Positions 47,670 to 57,415 of a DNA stretch of 64,000 nt are shown here, one piece after another. Origin of the DNA: Roseomonas gilardii. GTDB taxonomy: Bacteria; Pseudomonadota; Alphaproteobacteria; Acetobacterales; Acetobacteraceae. Where the stretch lies: assembly GCF_001941945.1 (NCBI RefSeq), contig NZ_CP015583.1, positions 2,363,501-2,427,500 of the forward strand, written 5' to 3'. Position numbers and translations under genes: made by a program. A model generated the notes under the pieces. It did not search any database, was not told the DNA's origin, and saw only the letters and a program-made list of their open reading frames with translations. Numbering within the stretch: the first letter of the stretch is position 1; every line of letters starts with the position of its first letter.

Positions 47670-48160
47670 CCGGCCCATCCCGGAGGAAACGCGCGGGGGG
47701 ATGGGCACGCCTACCCCCGGGAGAAACGGGCGCCGTCCCGCCCGCCCCACGAGATCGTTAACAGCCCGCCGGCGATATGGGATTGTCGCTCCGCGGTGCG
47801 GATGGCGAGTTGCCGTTCCGCAGCCAGCGCGGAGGGCATCGTCGTGCGAGGTTTCCCCGGTCCCGTTCCGCCCCCGCCCCGCATGGGAAAGGCTGCGGAA
47901 AAAGCCCCGCTCCTGCCGGGCGGGAAACATACGGCAGCACAATCATTCACGAATGTAAGTCTTGACCGGTGGCCCTCGCCGGGCCATCCCTCCGTTTGAC
48001 GCCCTGCCCCGAATCTGTCCGGAGCCGGGGACGGACAAGAACAACGCCGGAATCCCACTCGCGAATCCCTGCGGTTCCGCGGGCGGTGCCGTCCGGAGCC
48101 CCATCAGACCGCACCCGGGCCCCTTCCCGGTTGTCCGCGGATACGCCTGGAGTAGCCACG
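47670..48160 (+). promoter_or_regulatory. Upstream region of the RND efflux operon, with AcrR-like palindrome
   Basis: This 491-bp gap holds no convincing gene. At 47944-47955 it contains CATTCACGAATG, an imperfect palindrome of the form CATT-N4-AATG. The operator of E. coli acrA, recalled as having the core CATTTGTGAATG, has the same form. The site is about 205 bp upstream of the adaptor start. A TTGACC hexamer follows at 47962. A TetR-type repressor site is a reasonable reading, but no repressor gene is adjacent. Confidence 0.4.
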
Positions 48161-49576
48161 ATGTTGGGACGTATCGCCAAGGGCTCGCTCGGCCTCTCGC
48201 TGGGCTGGTCGGTGCTCGTTGCGCCAGCCACCCTCGTCGCTTCCACCTTCGCCGCGCCGGTGCTGCTGCCGTCGCTCGGCCTGTCCGCCCTGGCCCCCGC
48301 GGCCTGGGCCCAGGGCGCGCCGCAGGGCCCGCCGGCGGTCGGCGTGATCGAGCTGAGGCCGCGCCCGGTCACGGAAAGCACCGAATTCGTCGGCCGGATC
48401 GAGTCCACCGACCGCGTGGACCTCAAGGCCCGCGTCACCGGCTTCATGCAGGAACGCCTGTTCCAGGAAGGCCAGGAGGTCAGGCGCGGCGACGTGCTCT
48501 ACCGGCTGGAGCGTCCGCCCTTCGAGGCCCAGGTGGCCCAGGCCCAGGCCTCCGTCGCCTCGGCGGAAGCGGAGCTGACCAATGCCCGCGTCTCCCTCGC
48601 CCGCGCCCAGGACCTCGCGCGCAGCAACTTCGGCACCCGCGCCAACCTGGACACGGCGACCGCCCAGGAACGCACCGCCAACGCCAACCTGCTCTCCGCC
48701 CAGGCCCAGCTCCGCGTGGCGCAGATCAACCTCGGCTACACCAACATCATCGCGCCGATCGACGGCCGCATCGGCCGCACCAACCTCACCATCGGCAACG
48801 TGGTCAGCCCCGATGTCGGCACCCTGGCGACCATCGTGTCGCAGGACCCGATGCGCGTCTCCTTCCCCATCAGCTCCCGCGCCGCGACCCAGCTCTACGA
48901 GCGCTACGCCAACCGCGGCGGCATCGACGCCGTGCGCGTGCGCGTGCGCCTGAACACCGGCGAACTGTATCCCGAGAGCGGGCGGATCGAGTTCATCGAC
49001 AACCAGATCAACCGCAACACGGACACGATCCTGGTGCGCGCCCTGGTCGCCAACCCGGTGCGCGGCAACAACAGCAGCGGCACGGTGCCCTCGCGCTCGC
49101 TGATCGACGGCCAGTTCGTCAACGTCTATGTCGAGGGCGTGGAGCCGGTGCAGGCCATCGTGGTGCCCCGCGCCGCCGTGCTGCAGGACCAGCAGGGCTC
49201 CTACGTCTTCATCGTGGACGCGGAGAAGAAGGCCCAGCGCCGCGACATCACCCTCGGCCGCGCCCTGGGCGCGGATACGGTGGTGGAGAAGGGCCTGAAC
49301 CCCGGCGACACCATGGTGACCGAGGGCATCCAGCGCGTCCGCCCCGGACAGGTGGTGAACCCCGCCCCGGCGGCACCCGCCGCCACCCCGGCCCCCGGCC
49401 CGGTCCAGCCCGGAAGCACTCCATCCGGCAACGCCCCCTCTGGCAGTGCCCCCTCTGGCAACGCTCCCTCTGGCAACGCTCCCTCTGGCAGCGCCCCTAC
49501 CGGCGGCAGCCAGCCCGGAGGCAGCCAGGCGCCCTCGACGCAGCCGGCATCCCCGGCCCAGCGGAATCCCGGCTGA
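48161..49576 (+). CDS. RND efflux periplasmic adaptor (MexA/AcrA-like)
   Basis: The 471-residue product has a hydrophobic leader ending near PAAWAQG, then the membrane-fusion protein blocks VDLKARVTGFMQERLFQEGQ (lipoyl half), a helical hairpin (about 125-190, AQAQASVASAEAELTNARVS), TNIIAPIDGRIGRTNLTIGN and IVVPRAAVLQDQQGSYVFIV. It bridges the pump to an outer-membrane channel. There is no lipobox. The C-terminus is an unusual tail of five SGNAP/SGSAP-type repeats. The ATG at 48161 has GGAG upstream. It is 6 bp upstream of the pump gene. Confidence 0.92.
   Translation: MLGRIAKGSLGLSLGWSVLVAPATLVASTFAAPVLLPSLGLSALAPAAWAQGAPQGPPAVGVIELRPRPVTESTEFVGRIESTDRVDLKARVTGFMQERLFQEGQEVRRGDVLYRLERPPFEAQVAQAQASVASAEAELTNARVSLARAQDLARSNFGTRANLDTATAQERTANANLLSAQAQLRVAQINLGYTNIIAPIDGRIGRTNLTIGNVVSPDVGTLATIVSQDPMRVSFPISSRAATQLYERYANRGGIDAVRVRVRLNTGELYPESGRIEFIDNQINRNTDTILVRALVANPVRGNNSSGTVPSRSLIDGQFVNVYVEGVEPVQAIVVPRAAVLQDQQGSYVFIVDAEKKAQRRDITLGRALGADTVVEKGLNPGDTMVTEGIQRVRPGQVVNPAPAAPAATPAPGPVQPGSTPSGNAPSGSAPSGNAPSGNAPSGSAPTGGSQPGGSQAPSTQPASPAQRNPG
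49427..49501 (+). repeat. 15-bp tandem repeat in adaptor C-terminus, five units
   Basis: Five consecutive 15-bp units of the type GGCAACGCTCCCTCT encode Gly-(Asn/Ser)-Ala-Pro-(Ser/Thr). Units differ by a few bases, mostly A/G changes, and units 3 and 4 are identical. The array lies within the adaptor gene, near its 3' end, and could expand or contract without frameshift. Confidence 0.9.
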
Positions 49577-49582
49577 CCGACG

Positions 49583-52500
49583 ATGATCTCCTCCCTCTTC
49601 GTCGACCGGCCGAGGCTGGCCTTCGTCATCTCCATCGTGATCACCATCGCGGGCGCCATCTCGCTGATGCGCATCCCGGTGGCCCAGTTCCCGGACATTG
49701 TGCCGCCCCAGGTGCAGGTCAGCGCCACCTATCCGGGCGCCAACGCCGCGGTGATCGAGAGCACCGTCGCCCAGGTGCTGGAGGCGCAGATCAACGGCGT
49801 CGAGAACATGATCTACATGTCCTCGAAGAGCGCCAATGACGGCACCTACAGCCTCACCGTCTCCTTCACCCTGGGCACCAACGGCGACATCGCCACGGTG
49901 AACGTGAACAACCGCGTCCAGGCCGCCCTGGCCCGCCTGCCGACGGAAGTCCAGCGCAGCGGCGTGACGGTGCGAAAGCGATCCTCCTCGGTGCTGCTCT
50001 TCGGCACCCTCTATTCCGAGGGTAACGCGCAGTCGCCGCTGTTCCTATCGAACTACTTCACCATCAACATGAAGGACACGCTGGCCCGCGTGCCCGGCGT
50101 GGGCGACGTGTCGATCTTCGGCGCGCAGGACTATTCCATGCGCGTCTGGTTCAACGTGGACCGCCTGGTCAGCCTGAACCTCACCCCCTCCGACATCGTG
50201 GCGGCGGTACAGGCGCAGAACGTCCAGGCCGCGGTGGGCCGCCTCGGCGGACGCCCGGCGCCGGACACGCAGCAGTTCCAGATGACGCTGCAAACCCAGG
50301 GGCGCCTGACCAGCCCCGAGGAATTCGGCAACATCATCATCCGCGCCAACACCGACGGCTCGGTGCTGCGCCTGCGCGACATCGCGCGGCTGGAGCTCGG
50401 CGCCCAGACCATGGAGACGGAGAACCGCTACAACGGCCAGCCCTCCGTCGCCTTCGCGATCTACCTCTCCCCCGGCGCCAATGCGGTGAACGTCGCCGCC
50501 GCCGTGCGCAACACGCTCGACGGCCTGTCCCAGCGCTTCCCGGAGGGCATGAAGACCAACGTCTTCTACGACACCACCGACTTCGTGAACGACACCATCC
50601 ACGAGGTCATCAAGACCCTGATCGAGGCCTTCGTCCTCGTCGTGGCCGTGGTGTTCTTCTTCCTCGGCTCCTGGCGCGCCACCATCGTGCCCACCGTCGC
50701 CGTGCCGGTCAGCCTGATCGGCGCCTTCATCGTGCTGCTCGGCCTCGGCTACTCGGCCAACACCATCTCCCTGCTGGCCATGGTGCTCGCCATCGGCATC
50801 GTCGTGGACGACGCCATCGTGGTGGTCGAGAATGTCGAGCGCGTGATGGAGGAGGAACCCCACCTCACCCCGGCCGAGGCCACCAAGAAGGCGATGAGCG
50901 AGATCACCGCGCCGATCATCGCCATCACCCTGGTGCTGCTCTCGGTCTTCGTGCCGATCGCCTTCATCCCCGGCCTCTCGGGCGAGATGTTCCGCCAGTT
51001 CGCGGTCACCATCTCCGCCTCGATGCTGATCTCGGCGCTCAACGCCCTGTCGCTCTCCCCGGCGCTCTGCTCCATCCTGCTGCGGCCCAGCCCCCATGCG
51101 GCCGATGGCGGCGGGCGGCGCGGCATCATGGGCCGCGTCCTGAACGGCATCGACTGGACGCGCGACCGCTATGCCGGGATCGTGGCGCGGCTGGTTCGCG
51201 TCTCCGCCCTCTCGGTGCTGCTGATCGCGGTGCTGGCCTTCGGCACCTGGGAGCTCTCCCGCCGCACCCCCACCGGCTTCCTGCCGGCCGAGGACCAGGG
51301 CGCCTTCTTCGTCCAGGCCCAGCTCCCCCCCGCCGCCAGCGTTTCCCGCTCGCGCGAGGTGGCCAAGCAGATCGAGGACCTGGTCCGGCAGAACCCGGCC
51401 GTGCAGGGCACCCTCTCGGTGGTCGGCTTCTCCCTCATCGACGGCGGCGCGCAGTCCAACTCCGCCTTCGTCGTCGTGCGCATGAAGCCCTTCGCCGACC
51501 GCGAGGGCGCCATGGGCAGCGTCCAGGCCGCCATCGGCCGCGTCTTCGGCCAGGTGCAGTCCATCCGCACCGCCAACGCCTTCGCCTTCAACGTGCCGCC
51601 CATCCAGGGCCTGGGCACCGGCGGCGGCTTCGAATACGTGCTCCAGGACTACGAGGGCCGCTCCCCCGCCGATCTCGGCTCCGCCGCCATGGGCCTGATC
51701 GCCGCGGCGAACCAGGACCCGCGCCTGTCGGCGGTCTTCACCACCTTCACCGCCAACACGCCGAGCCTCTACCTCGACGTGGACCGCGACAAGGCACAGT
51801 CCCTCCAGGTGCCGATCAGCAGCATCTTCTCCACGCTACAGGCCACCCTCGGCGGCTACTACGTCAACGACTTCAACCTCTTCGGCCGCACTTGGCAGGT
51901 CAACCTCCAGGCCGAGTTCCCCGACCGCGCCAATGTCGAGGACCTGTGGCGCGTCTTCATCCGCAACTCGAACGGGGAGATGGTCCCCCTCAGCGCCCTG
52001 GCCACCGCCCGGGTCGTGCTGGGGCCGCAGACCATCGGCCGCTACAACAACTACCGCGCCATCACCATCCAGGGCTCGCCGCGCGCCGGCGTCTCCTCGG
52101 GCGATGCGCTGAACGCGATGCAGGAACTGTCGGGCCGCACCCTGCCCGCCGGCTACGGCTTCGAATGGACCGGCACCGCCTACCAGGAACGCCTCGCCTC
52201 CGGCCAGACCGGCATCATCCTGGCGCTCGCGGTGCTCTTCGCCTTCCTCTTCCTCGTGGCCCTCTACGAGAGCTGGACCATTCCGGTGCCGGTGCTGCTC
52301 TCGGTGATCGTGGCCATCACCGGCGCCTTCCTCGGCGTGCTGTTCAGCGGGCTGTCTCTGGACATCTACGCCCAGATCGGACTCGTCGTGCTCATCGCCC
52401 TCGCGGCGAAGAACGGCATCCTGATCGTGGAATTCGCCAAGGAGGCCCGCGAGGGCGGCAAGAGCATCCGCGAAGCCGCCATCGAGGGATCGCGCCTGCG

Positions 52501-52753
52501 CTTCCGCGCGATCATGATGACCTCGATCGCCTTCATCCTCGGCCTGCTGCCGCTGGTGACAGCGAGCGGCGCCGCCGCCGCATCCCGCCGCGCGGTGGGC
52601 ACCCCCGTCTTCTGGGGCATGCTCGCCGCCTCGCTGGTCGGCATCTTCTTCATCCCGATGCTCTACGTGACCTTCCAGTCGCTGCGCGAGCGCGTGAAGG
52701 GCTGGATGGGCAGCACCGGAGGCGACCGCCCGCCGGCCCAGCCGGCGGCCTGA
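49583..52753 (+). CDS. RND multidrug efflux permease (HAE1, MexB/AcrB-like)
   Basis: The 1056-residue product begins [20 protein letters not shown] and has two halves each with a large periplasmic loop. The proton-relay aspartates are in [16 protein letters not shown] of helix 4, and the second half has [20 protein letters not shown] and [20 protein letters not shown]. Length matches the HAE1 family. It pumps drugs or lipophilic compounds out through the adaptor and a TolC-type channel. No outer-membrane channel gene follows, so it probably borrows one encoded elsewhere. A strong convergent hairpin ends the operon. Confidence 0.94.
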   Translation: MISSLFVDRPRLAFVISIVITIAGAISLMRIPVAQFPDIVPPQVQVSATYPGANAAVIESTVAQVLEAQINGVENMIYMSSKSANDGTYSLTVSFTLGTNGDIATVNVNNRVQAALARLPTEVQRSGVTVRKRSSSVLLFGTLYSEGNAQSPLFLSNYFTINMKDTLARVPGVGDVSIFGAQDYSMRVWFNVDRLVSLNLTPSDIVAAVQAQNVQAAVGRLGGRPAPDTQQFQMTLQTQGRLTSPEEFGNIIIRANTDGSVLRLRDIARLELGAQTMETENRYNGQPSVAFAIYLSPGANAVNVAAAVRNTLDGLSQRFPEGMKTNVFYDTTDFVNDTIHEVIKTLIEAFVLVVAVVFFFLGSWRATIVPTVAVPVSLIGAFIVLLGLGYSANTISLLAMVLAIGIVVDDAIVVVENVERVMEEEPHLTPAEATKKAMSEITAPIIAITLVLLSVFVPIAFIPGLSGEMFRQFAVTISASMLISALNALSLSPALCSILLRPSPHAADGGGRRGIMGRVLNGIDWTRDRYAGIVARLVRVSALSVLLIAVLAFGTWELSRRTPTGFLPAEDQGAFFVQAQLPPAASVSRSREVAKQIEDLVRQNPAVQGTLSVVGFSLIDGGAQSNSAFVVVRMKPFADREGAMGSVQAAIGRVFGQVQSIRTANAFAFNVPPIQGLGTGGGFEYVLQDYEGRSPADLGSAAMGLIAAANQDPRLSAVFTTFTANTPSLYLDVDRDKAQSLQVPISSIFSTLQATLGGYYVNDFNLFGRTWQVNLQAEFPDRANVEDLWRVFIRNSNGEMVPLSALATARVVLGPQTIGRYNNYRAITIQGSPRAGVSSGDALNAMQELSGRTLPAGYGFEWTGTAYQERLASGQTGIILALAVLFAFLFLVALYESWTIPVPVLLSVIVAITGAFLGVLFSGLSLDIYAQIGLVVLIALAAKNGILIVEFAKEAREGGKSIREAAIEGSRLRFRAIMMTSIAFILGLLPLVTASGAAAASRRAVGTPVFWGMLAASLVGIFFIPMLYVTFQSLRERVKGWMGSTGGDRPPAQPAA

Positions 52754-52812
52754 GCGCCGGGAACCCGAGCGCACCGGGGCCGCACCTGCCCCGGTGCCCG
52801 TGCCACCCGAAA

Positions 52813-52852
52813 ACGGATCGCGTCCGGATGGAACCACCCGGACGCGATCCGT
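52813..52852. terminator. 15-bp perfect hairpin between convergent genes
   Basis: ACGGATCGCGTCCGG pairs perfectly with CCGGACGCGATCCGT across a ten-base loop. It lies between the pump stop and the stop of the small gene on the other strand. Confidence 0.8.
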
Positions 52853-52853
52853 C

Positions 52854-53123
52854 CTATCCGGCGCGGAAGCCCAGGACGAAGTCGATCACTTTGTCGAGCG
52901 GCATCTCGCAGGGCCGCAGCAACGCCTTCCCCTCCCTGTCCAGATAGATGTTGCAGCTGATCCGGCCGCTGCCGCCCAGCTCCTCTGCATACAGCCAGCG
53001 CCGCCGCCCATCGCCCGAACCGGCGAGCGTGACGCCATAGCGCCGCCCGGCATGGTTTCCCTCGCTATAGCCCTTCGGCAGCCTTCCCAGCCCCGCCAGG
53101 AAGGCCTCGACCCTGTCGCTCAT
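52854..53123 (-). CDS. Conserved hypothetical protein, 89 residues
   Basis: This small cytosolic protein begins MSDRVEAFLAGLGRLPKGYS and has a compact alpha/beta pattern: GRRYGVTLAGSGDGRRRWLY, EELGGSGRISCNIYLDREGK and LLRPCEMPLDKVIDFVLGFR. The two Cys residues (ISCNIY and RPCEM) are notable, but no catalytic motif is recognised. I have a vague memory of similar small alphaproteobacterial proteins but cannot name a family. It is divergent from the CoxL-like gene, 118 bp away. Confidence 0.7.
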   Translation of the reverse strand: MSDRVEAFLAGLGRLPKGYSEGNHAGRRYGVTLAGSGDGRRRWLYAEELGGSGRISCNIYLDREGKALLRPCEMPLDKVIDFVLGFRAG

Positions 53124-53241
53124 CGCGCGACAACGCCCGGGCGGGCGCGATGGTCACGCCCCGACGCCTCCGTCCCCCTTCCCAGCCGCCCCGCTCCCGG
53201 CCGATGATGCCCACCGGTTTCCGGGTGGGAGGACAAGAATC

Positions 53242-55596
53242 ATGGCCAAGTTCGGCCTCAGCCAATCCCTGCGTCGCGTCGAGGACCCTCGCCTGCTGAA
53301 GGGCGAGGGCCGCTACACCGACGACCTCGCCGTCGCCGGCACCGCGACCGGCTACCTGCTGCGCAGCCCGCACGCCCATGCGACGATCCTCTCCATCGAC
53401 ACCGCCGATGCCCGCGCCATGCCCGGCGTGCTCGCCATCTACACGGCGGAGGATCTGGCGGCGGACGGGCTCGGCCCCCTCCCCCATGCCGGCAGCCTGA
53501 AGAACCGCGACGGCACCCGCTCCGCCAATGCCCCGCGCTTTCTGCTCGCCAGCGGCAAGGTCCGCCATGTCGGCGATCCGGTGGCCTTCGTGGTGGCGGA
53601 AAGCCTCGACGCCGCCAAGGACGCCGCCGAGGCTATCCTGGTGGACTACGACCCGCTGCCCGCCTGCACCGACCTCGCCACCGCCAACGAGCCCGGCCAG
53701 CCCCTGGTCTTCGACGACGTGCCGGAGAACCGCGTCTTCGACTGGGCGATCGGCGACAAGGCGAAGACCGACGCGCTCTTCGACACCGCCGCGCATGTCA
53801 CGCGCCTGACCGTGGTGAACAACCGCGTCGTCGTCGCCTCGATGGAGGGCCGGGCGGCACTCGCGGAATACGACGCCGCCACGGAACGCTTCACCCTCCA
53901 GGCCACCAGCCAGGGCGCCTGGCACCTGAAGGACATGCTGGCCGAGCATGTCTTCAAACTGCCCAAGGAGAAGTTCCGCGTCGTCACCCACGATGTCGGC
54001 GGCGGCTTCGGCATGAAGCTCTTCTGCTATGTCGAATACGGGCTGGCCTGCTACGCCACCCGCAGGCTGGGCCGCCCGGTGAAGTGGACGGCGGAGCGCA
54101 GCGAGGCCTTCGTCTCCGACACGCATGGCCGCGACAACATCACCCTGGGCGAGCTGGCACTGGACCGGGACGGGAAATTCCTGGCGCTGCGCACCCGCAA
54201 CCTCGCCAACATGGGCGCCTATCTCTCGCAGTTCGCCGGCTTCATCCCCACCGCCGCCGGCACCAAGGTGCTCGCCAGCGTCTACGGCTTCCAGGCCATC
54301 TACGCCAACGTCATCGGCGCGTTGACCCACACCACCCCGGTGGACGCCTATCGCGGCGCCGGCCGCCCCGAAAGCAACTACCTCGTCGAGCGCCTGATCG
54401 ACGCCGCCGCCCGCGAGCTGGGCATCGACCGGGCCGAACTGCGCCGCCGCAACATGGTGCCACCCAGCGCCATGCCGCATACCACCCCGGTCGGCCAGAA
54501 ATACGACAGCGGCGACTTCGCCCGGGTGCTGGACGAGGCGCTGGAGCGCGCCGGCTGGGCCGGCTTCCCCGCCCGGCAGGCGGAGGCCCGCGCCCGCGGC
54601 AAGCGGCGCGGCATCGGCCTCGCCTATTACCTCGAAGCCACCGGCGGCGACCCGAGCGAACGCGCCGAGGTCCGCTTCACCGAGGATGGCAATGTCGAGG
54701 TCCTGGTCGGCACCCAGTCCACCGGCCAGGGCCACGAAACCGCCTACACCATGATCATCGCCGAGCGCCTGGGCGTGCCGGTGGACAGGATCCGCGTCCG
54801 CCAGGGCGATTCCGACGAGATCCCGACCGGCGGCGGCACCGGCGGCGCCCGCTCCCTCTATTCCGAGGGCACCGCCCTGCTCGCCACCGCTTCCACCGTG
54901 CTGGAGCGCGGCCGGCAGGCGGCGGGCGAGGCGCTGGAGGCCGCTCCCGCCGATATCGAGTTCACCACCACCGGCGCGCTCGACGGCGGCGGCCGCTTCA
55001 CCATCGCCGGCACCGACCGTGGCATCGGCATCCTGGAGCTCGCCGCCCGCCAGCGCGCCGCCGTGGCGAAGGGCGAGTCCGCGACCCTGCTCGACGCCGC
55101 CGAGGTCGCCGAGGTTCCCTTCGGCACCTTCCCGAACGGCTGCCACGTCGCCGAGGTCGAGGTGGACCCGGAGACCGGCCTGATCGAGATCGCCCGCTAC
55201 CTCGTCGTGGACGATGTCGGCCACGCCATCAACCCGCTGATCGTGCGCGGCCAGGTGCATGGCGGCGTGGCCCAGGGCGTCGGACAGGCACTGCACGAGC
55301 GCACGGTCTACGACCCGGAAAGCGGCCAGCTCCTTTCCGCCTCCTTCATGGACTACGCCCTGCCCCGCGCCGAGGACCTGCCCGCCATCGAGGTGGACCT
55401 CGTCGAGATCCCCTGCGAGACCAACCCGCTCGGCGTGAAGGGCGCCGGCGAGGCCGGCGCGGTGGGCTCCCCGCCCGCGGTGATGAACGCGCTGGTGGAT
55501 GCTCTGGCCGCCGATGGCGTCACCCATCTCGACATGCCCGCCACGCCCGAGCGCGTCTGGCAGGCCCTGGGGCAATCCATGGCCAGGGCGGCCTGA
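53242..55596 (+). CDS. Molybdopterin-binding large subunit, form II CoxL type
   Basis: The 784-residue product is the molybdenum cofactor subunit of the xanthine oxidase/CO dehydrogenase family: VEDPRLLKGEGRYTDDL at the N-terminus, VGGGFGMK, then GTQSTGQGHETAYTMII and the active-site glutamate in KGAGEAGAVGSPPAVMNAL (Glu737). The active-site loop reads AYRGAGR (369-375), the form II signature, not the AYxCSFR of true CO dehydrogenase, so the substrate is probably an aromatic or N-heterocyclic compound. No FeS or FAD subunit gene adjoins it, so partners must lie elsewhere. Confidence 0.92.
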   Translation: MAKFGLSQSLRRVEDPRLLKGEGRYTDDLAVAGTATGYLLRSPHAHATILSIDTADARAMPGVLAIYTAEDLAADGLGPLPHAGSLKNRDGTRSANAPRFLLASGKVRHVGDPVAFVVAESLDAAKDAAEAILVDYDPLPACTDLATANEPGQPLVFDDVPENRVFDWAIGDKAKTDALFDTAAHVTRLTVVNNRVVVASMEGRAALAEYDAATERFTLQATSQGAWHLKDMLAEHVFKLPKEKFRVVTHDVGGGFGMKLFCYVEYGLACYATRRLGRPVKWTAERSEAFVSDTHGRDNITLGELALDRDGKFLALRTRNLANMGAYLSQFAGFIPTAAGTKVLASVYGFQAIYANVIGALTHTTPVDAYRGAGRPESNYLVERLIDAAARELGIDRAELRRRNMVPPSAMPHTTPVGQKYDSGDFARVLDEALERAGWAGFPARQAEARARGKRRGIGLAYYLEATGGDPSERAEVRFTEDGNVEVLVGTQSTGQGHETAYTMIIAERLGVPVDRIRVRQGDSDEIPTGGGTGGARSLYSEGTALLATASTVLERGRQAAGEALEAAPADIEFTTTGALDGGGRFTIAGTDRGIGILELAARQRAAVAKGESATLLDAAEVAEVPFGTFPNGCHVAEVEVDPETGLIEIARYLVVDDVGHAINPLIVRGQVHGGVAQGVGQALHERTVYDPESGQLLSASFMDYALPRAEDLPAIEVDLVEIPCETNPLGVKGAGEAGAVGSPPAVMNALVDALAADGVTHLDMPATPERVWQALGQSMARAA

Positions 55597-55603
55597 GGGA
55601 GAT

Positions 55604-55631
55604 GGCGCCGCCGGGTCACCCCGGCGGCGCC
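55604..55631. terminator. 12-bp hairpin between convergent genes
   Basis: GGCGCCGCCGGG pairs perfectly with CCCGGCGGCGCC across the loop TCAC, between the CoxL-type stop and the stop of the exported protein gene at 55667. There is no U-tract. Confidence 0.7.
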
Positions 55632-55666
55632 GGAATGCGGCCCGGAAAGTCCCCCGGAATGCCCCC

Positions 55667-56320
55667 TCAGGGCAGGGTGATGCGCGGCATGGCGCAGGTA
55701 TCGAGGCCCTTCCGGTCCTCCACCCCGCCATCGGCATAGACCACCCGCAGGTCATAGACGCAGGCACCCGCCTCCCGCTCCACCGAGCGTGCCGCCCCGG
55801 GCGGGATGGCGCCGCGCGGCCCCAGCAGCTCCGGCCCCCAGTTCCCCCGCGTGGAGGGCGTGGCATAGAGCTGCGTGACCGCGCGGCCGGATCGGTTCAC
55901 CAGGCTGAAGGCCGCCGCGCCGGGCGCCATGCCCTGGGGGCCACCATAGGCGCCGCGATATCCGGGACCCTGGCCGGGCGATACGGGCGGCACGGGCGCG
56001 AAGGCCACCTGCCGCTCACGGCAGACATCGACGCCGCGCCGGTCCAGCACCAGCCCCGCCCCGGTCACGGCCCGCAGGTCCAGCACGCAGCCGCCCGCCC
56101 CGTCCAGCCGGATGCGTCGGCTGCCGCCATCAGGCACCGGCCCGCCGCGCAGCCGCTCCGGCCCCCAGTTCGGCACCTGGGCCGGCGTCGCATAGACCGA
56201 CCGGATCGGCTCCCCCGTGCGGTTGACCAGGGTGAAGGCGGTCTCCTGCGCCCGGGCGGGGCCCACCGCGGCCAGTAGGGCGGCCCCCAGCAGGACGACA
56301 GGAACGGCGGGCCGGATCAT
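55667..56320 (-). CDS. Exported protein with two tandem repeat domains
   Basis: The 217-residue product has a signal peptide cleaved near GPARA-QE. The mature protein consists of two copies of one domain of about 80 residues joined by a Gly/Pro linker. The copies begin AFTLVNRTGEPIRSVYATPA and AFSLVNRSGRAVTQLYATPS, share NWGPE(R/L)L, and end with GCVLDLRAV and ACVYDLRVV segments. Each copy has two cysteines, probably forming one disulfide. The fold may be an Ig-like beta sandwich. No known family was recognised. It lies 33 bp upstream of the pfkB stop on the same strand. Confidence 0.75.
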   Translation of the reverse strand: MIRPAVPVVLLGAALLAAVGPARAQETAFTLVNRTGEPIRSVYATPAQVPNWGPERLRGGPVPDGGSRRIRLDGAGGCVLDLRAVTGAGLVLDRRGVDVCRERQVAFAPVPPVSPGQGPGYRGAYGGPQGMAPGAAAFSLVNRSGRAVTQLYATPSTRGNWGPELLGPRGAIPPGAARSVEREAGACVYDLRVVYADGGVEDRKGLDTCAMPRITLP

Positions 56321-56353
56321 CTCCGCACTCCTTTCACGAAGGGCCCTCCCGGC

Positions 56354-57337
56354 TCAGCCCGGCGGCAGGGCGATGCGCTGCCGCAGCATGCGGACATCCG
56401 CCTCGCGCGGATGCGCGGTGCCGGGGTTGGACACGGCGGCGGCGCCGGCGGCCATGCCCCAGGCGAAGGCCTCCTCCGGCTCCGCGCCACGGGACAGCGC
56501 CATCACCATGGCTGCCAGGAAGCTGTCGCCGGCCCCCACCGCGCCCTTCACCTCGACCTTGAGCGCCGGCAGGCGGATGGTGCGCTTCTCCGTGGCCAGG
56601 ATCGCCCCGTCCGCGCCCAGCGTGACCGCCAGGATGCGCGTCCTGCCGGAACGGACGATCTCGGTGGCGGCTGCCTCCTGCTCCCGTGGGTCCTTCAGCT
56701 CGCGCCCAGCCAGGGTCTGGAACTCGCTCAGGCTGGGCTTGATGAGATCGACCGGCGCCTCCAGCGCCTGGATCAGCGCCTGCCCGGAGGTGTCCAGCAC
56801 GAAGCGCAGCCCGCGCCCGGCGGCGATGCGCGCGGCCCGGGCATAGAAATCCACCGGCACGCCGCGCGGCAGGCTGCCGCTGCAGACCAGCCAGCCGCCC
56901 TCCACGGTCTCCAGCACGCCCAGCGCCGCCTGCCACTCGGAATCGGCGATCAGCGGTCCCTCGGGCACGAAGCGGTATTCCAGGCCGGTGGAACGCTCCA
57001 GCACGGTTTGGCTGATGCGGGTGAAGCCCTGCACGGCGATGGACTGGCGCGGCACCCCGGCCTCATCCAGCAGTTCCTCCAGCAGATGCCCCGTGGCACC
57101 GCCCGCCAGCATCAACGCCAGCGTCTCGCCGCCGAATTCCTTCACCACGCGCGACACGTTGATGCCGCCGCCGCCGGGGTCATGGGCCTCGGATTCGGTG
57201 CGGATCTTGTGGATCGGCCGGATCTTCTCCGCCACGCTGGTCAGGTCTACCGACGGGTTCAGCGTCAGCGTCACGATACGGGACTTCGTCAATGGCGCGT
57301 GTCCTGATCCTCGGGGTTTCCCGCCGGAGCATGCCAT
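56354..57337 (-). CDS. pfkB: 6-phosphofructokinase II (PfkB family)
   Basis: The product is a ribokinase-fold sugar kinase close to E. coli PfkB: IVTLTLNPSVDLTSVAEKI, HDPGGGGINVSRVVKEFGG (phosphate binding), WLVCSGSLPRGVPVDFYARA, and GAVGAGDSFLAAMVMAL with the catalytic Asp. The upstream ATG at 57337 gives 327 residues including about 20 unlike the family; TTG at 57292 or GTG at 57274 are alternative starts. The GGGGIN motif favours PfkB over 1-phosphofructokinase FruK, but the substrate is not certain. It is next to an SDR gene on the same strand. Confidence 0.87.
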   Translation of the reverse strand: MACSGGKPRGSGHAPLTKSRIVTLTLNPSVDLTSVAEKIRPIHKIRTESEAHDPGGGGINVSRVVKEFGGETLALMLAGGATGHLLEELLDEAGVPRQSIAVQGFTRISQTVLERSTGLEYRFVPEGPLIADSEWQAALGVLETVEGGWLVCSGSLPRGVPVDFYARAARIAAGRGLRFVLDTSGQALIQALEAPVDLIKPSLSEFQTLAGRELKDPREQEAAATEIVRSGRTRILAVTLGADGAILATEKRTIRLPALKVEVKGAVGAGDSFLAAMVMALSRGAEPEEAFAWGMAAGAAAVSNPGTAHPREADVRMLRQRIALPPG

Positions 57338-57415
57338 GCCCCAGCCGCCCCCTCCAACACGGGGCCGGCCACGATGCCGCTATCCGGCATCCTGCTCGCC
57401 CCCCTGCTCGACCCC

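Noticed and set aside
53242-55596. Aerobic CO dehydrogenase
   Set aside because: The active-site loop is AYRGAGR (form II) rather than AYxCSFR, and coxS/coxM are absent.
53065-55866. A 933-codon minus-strand frame opposite the CoxL-type gene
   Set aside because: Gly/Ala/Val/His-biased antisense frame with no domain. The plus strand has all molybdopterin-family motifs.
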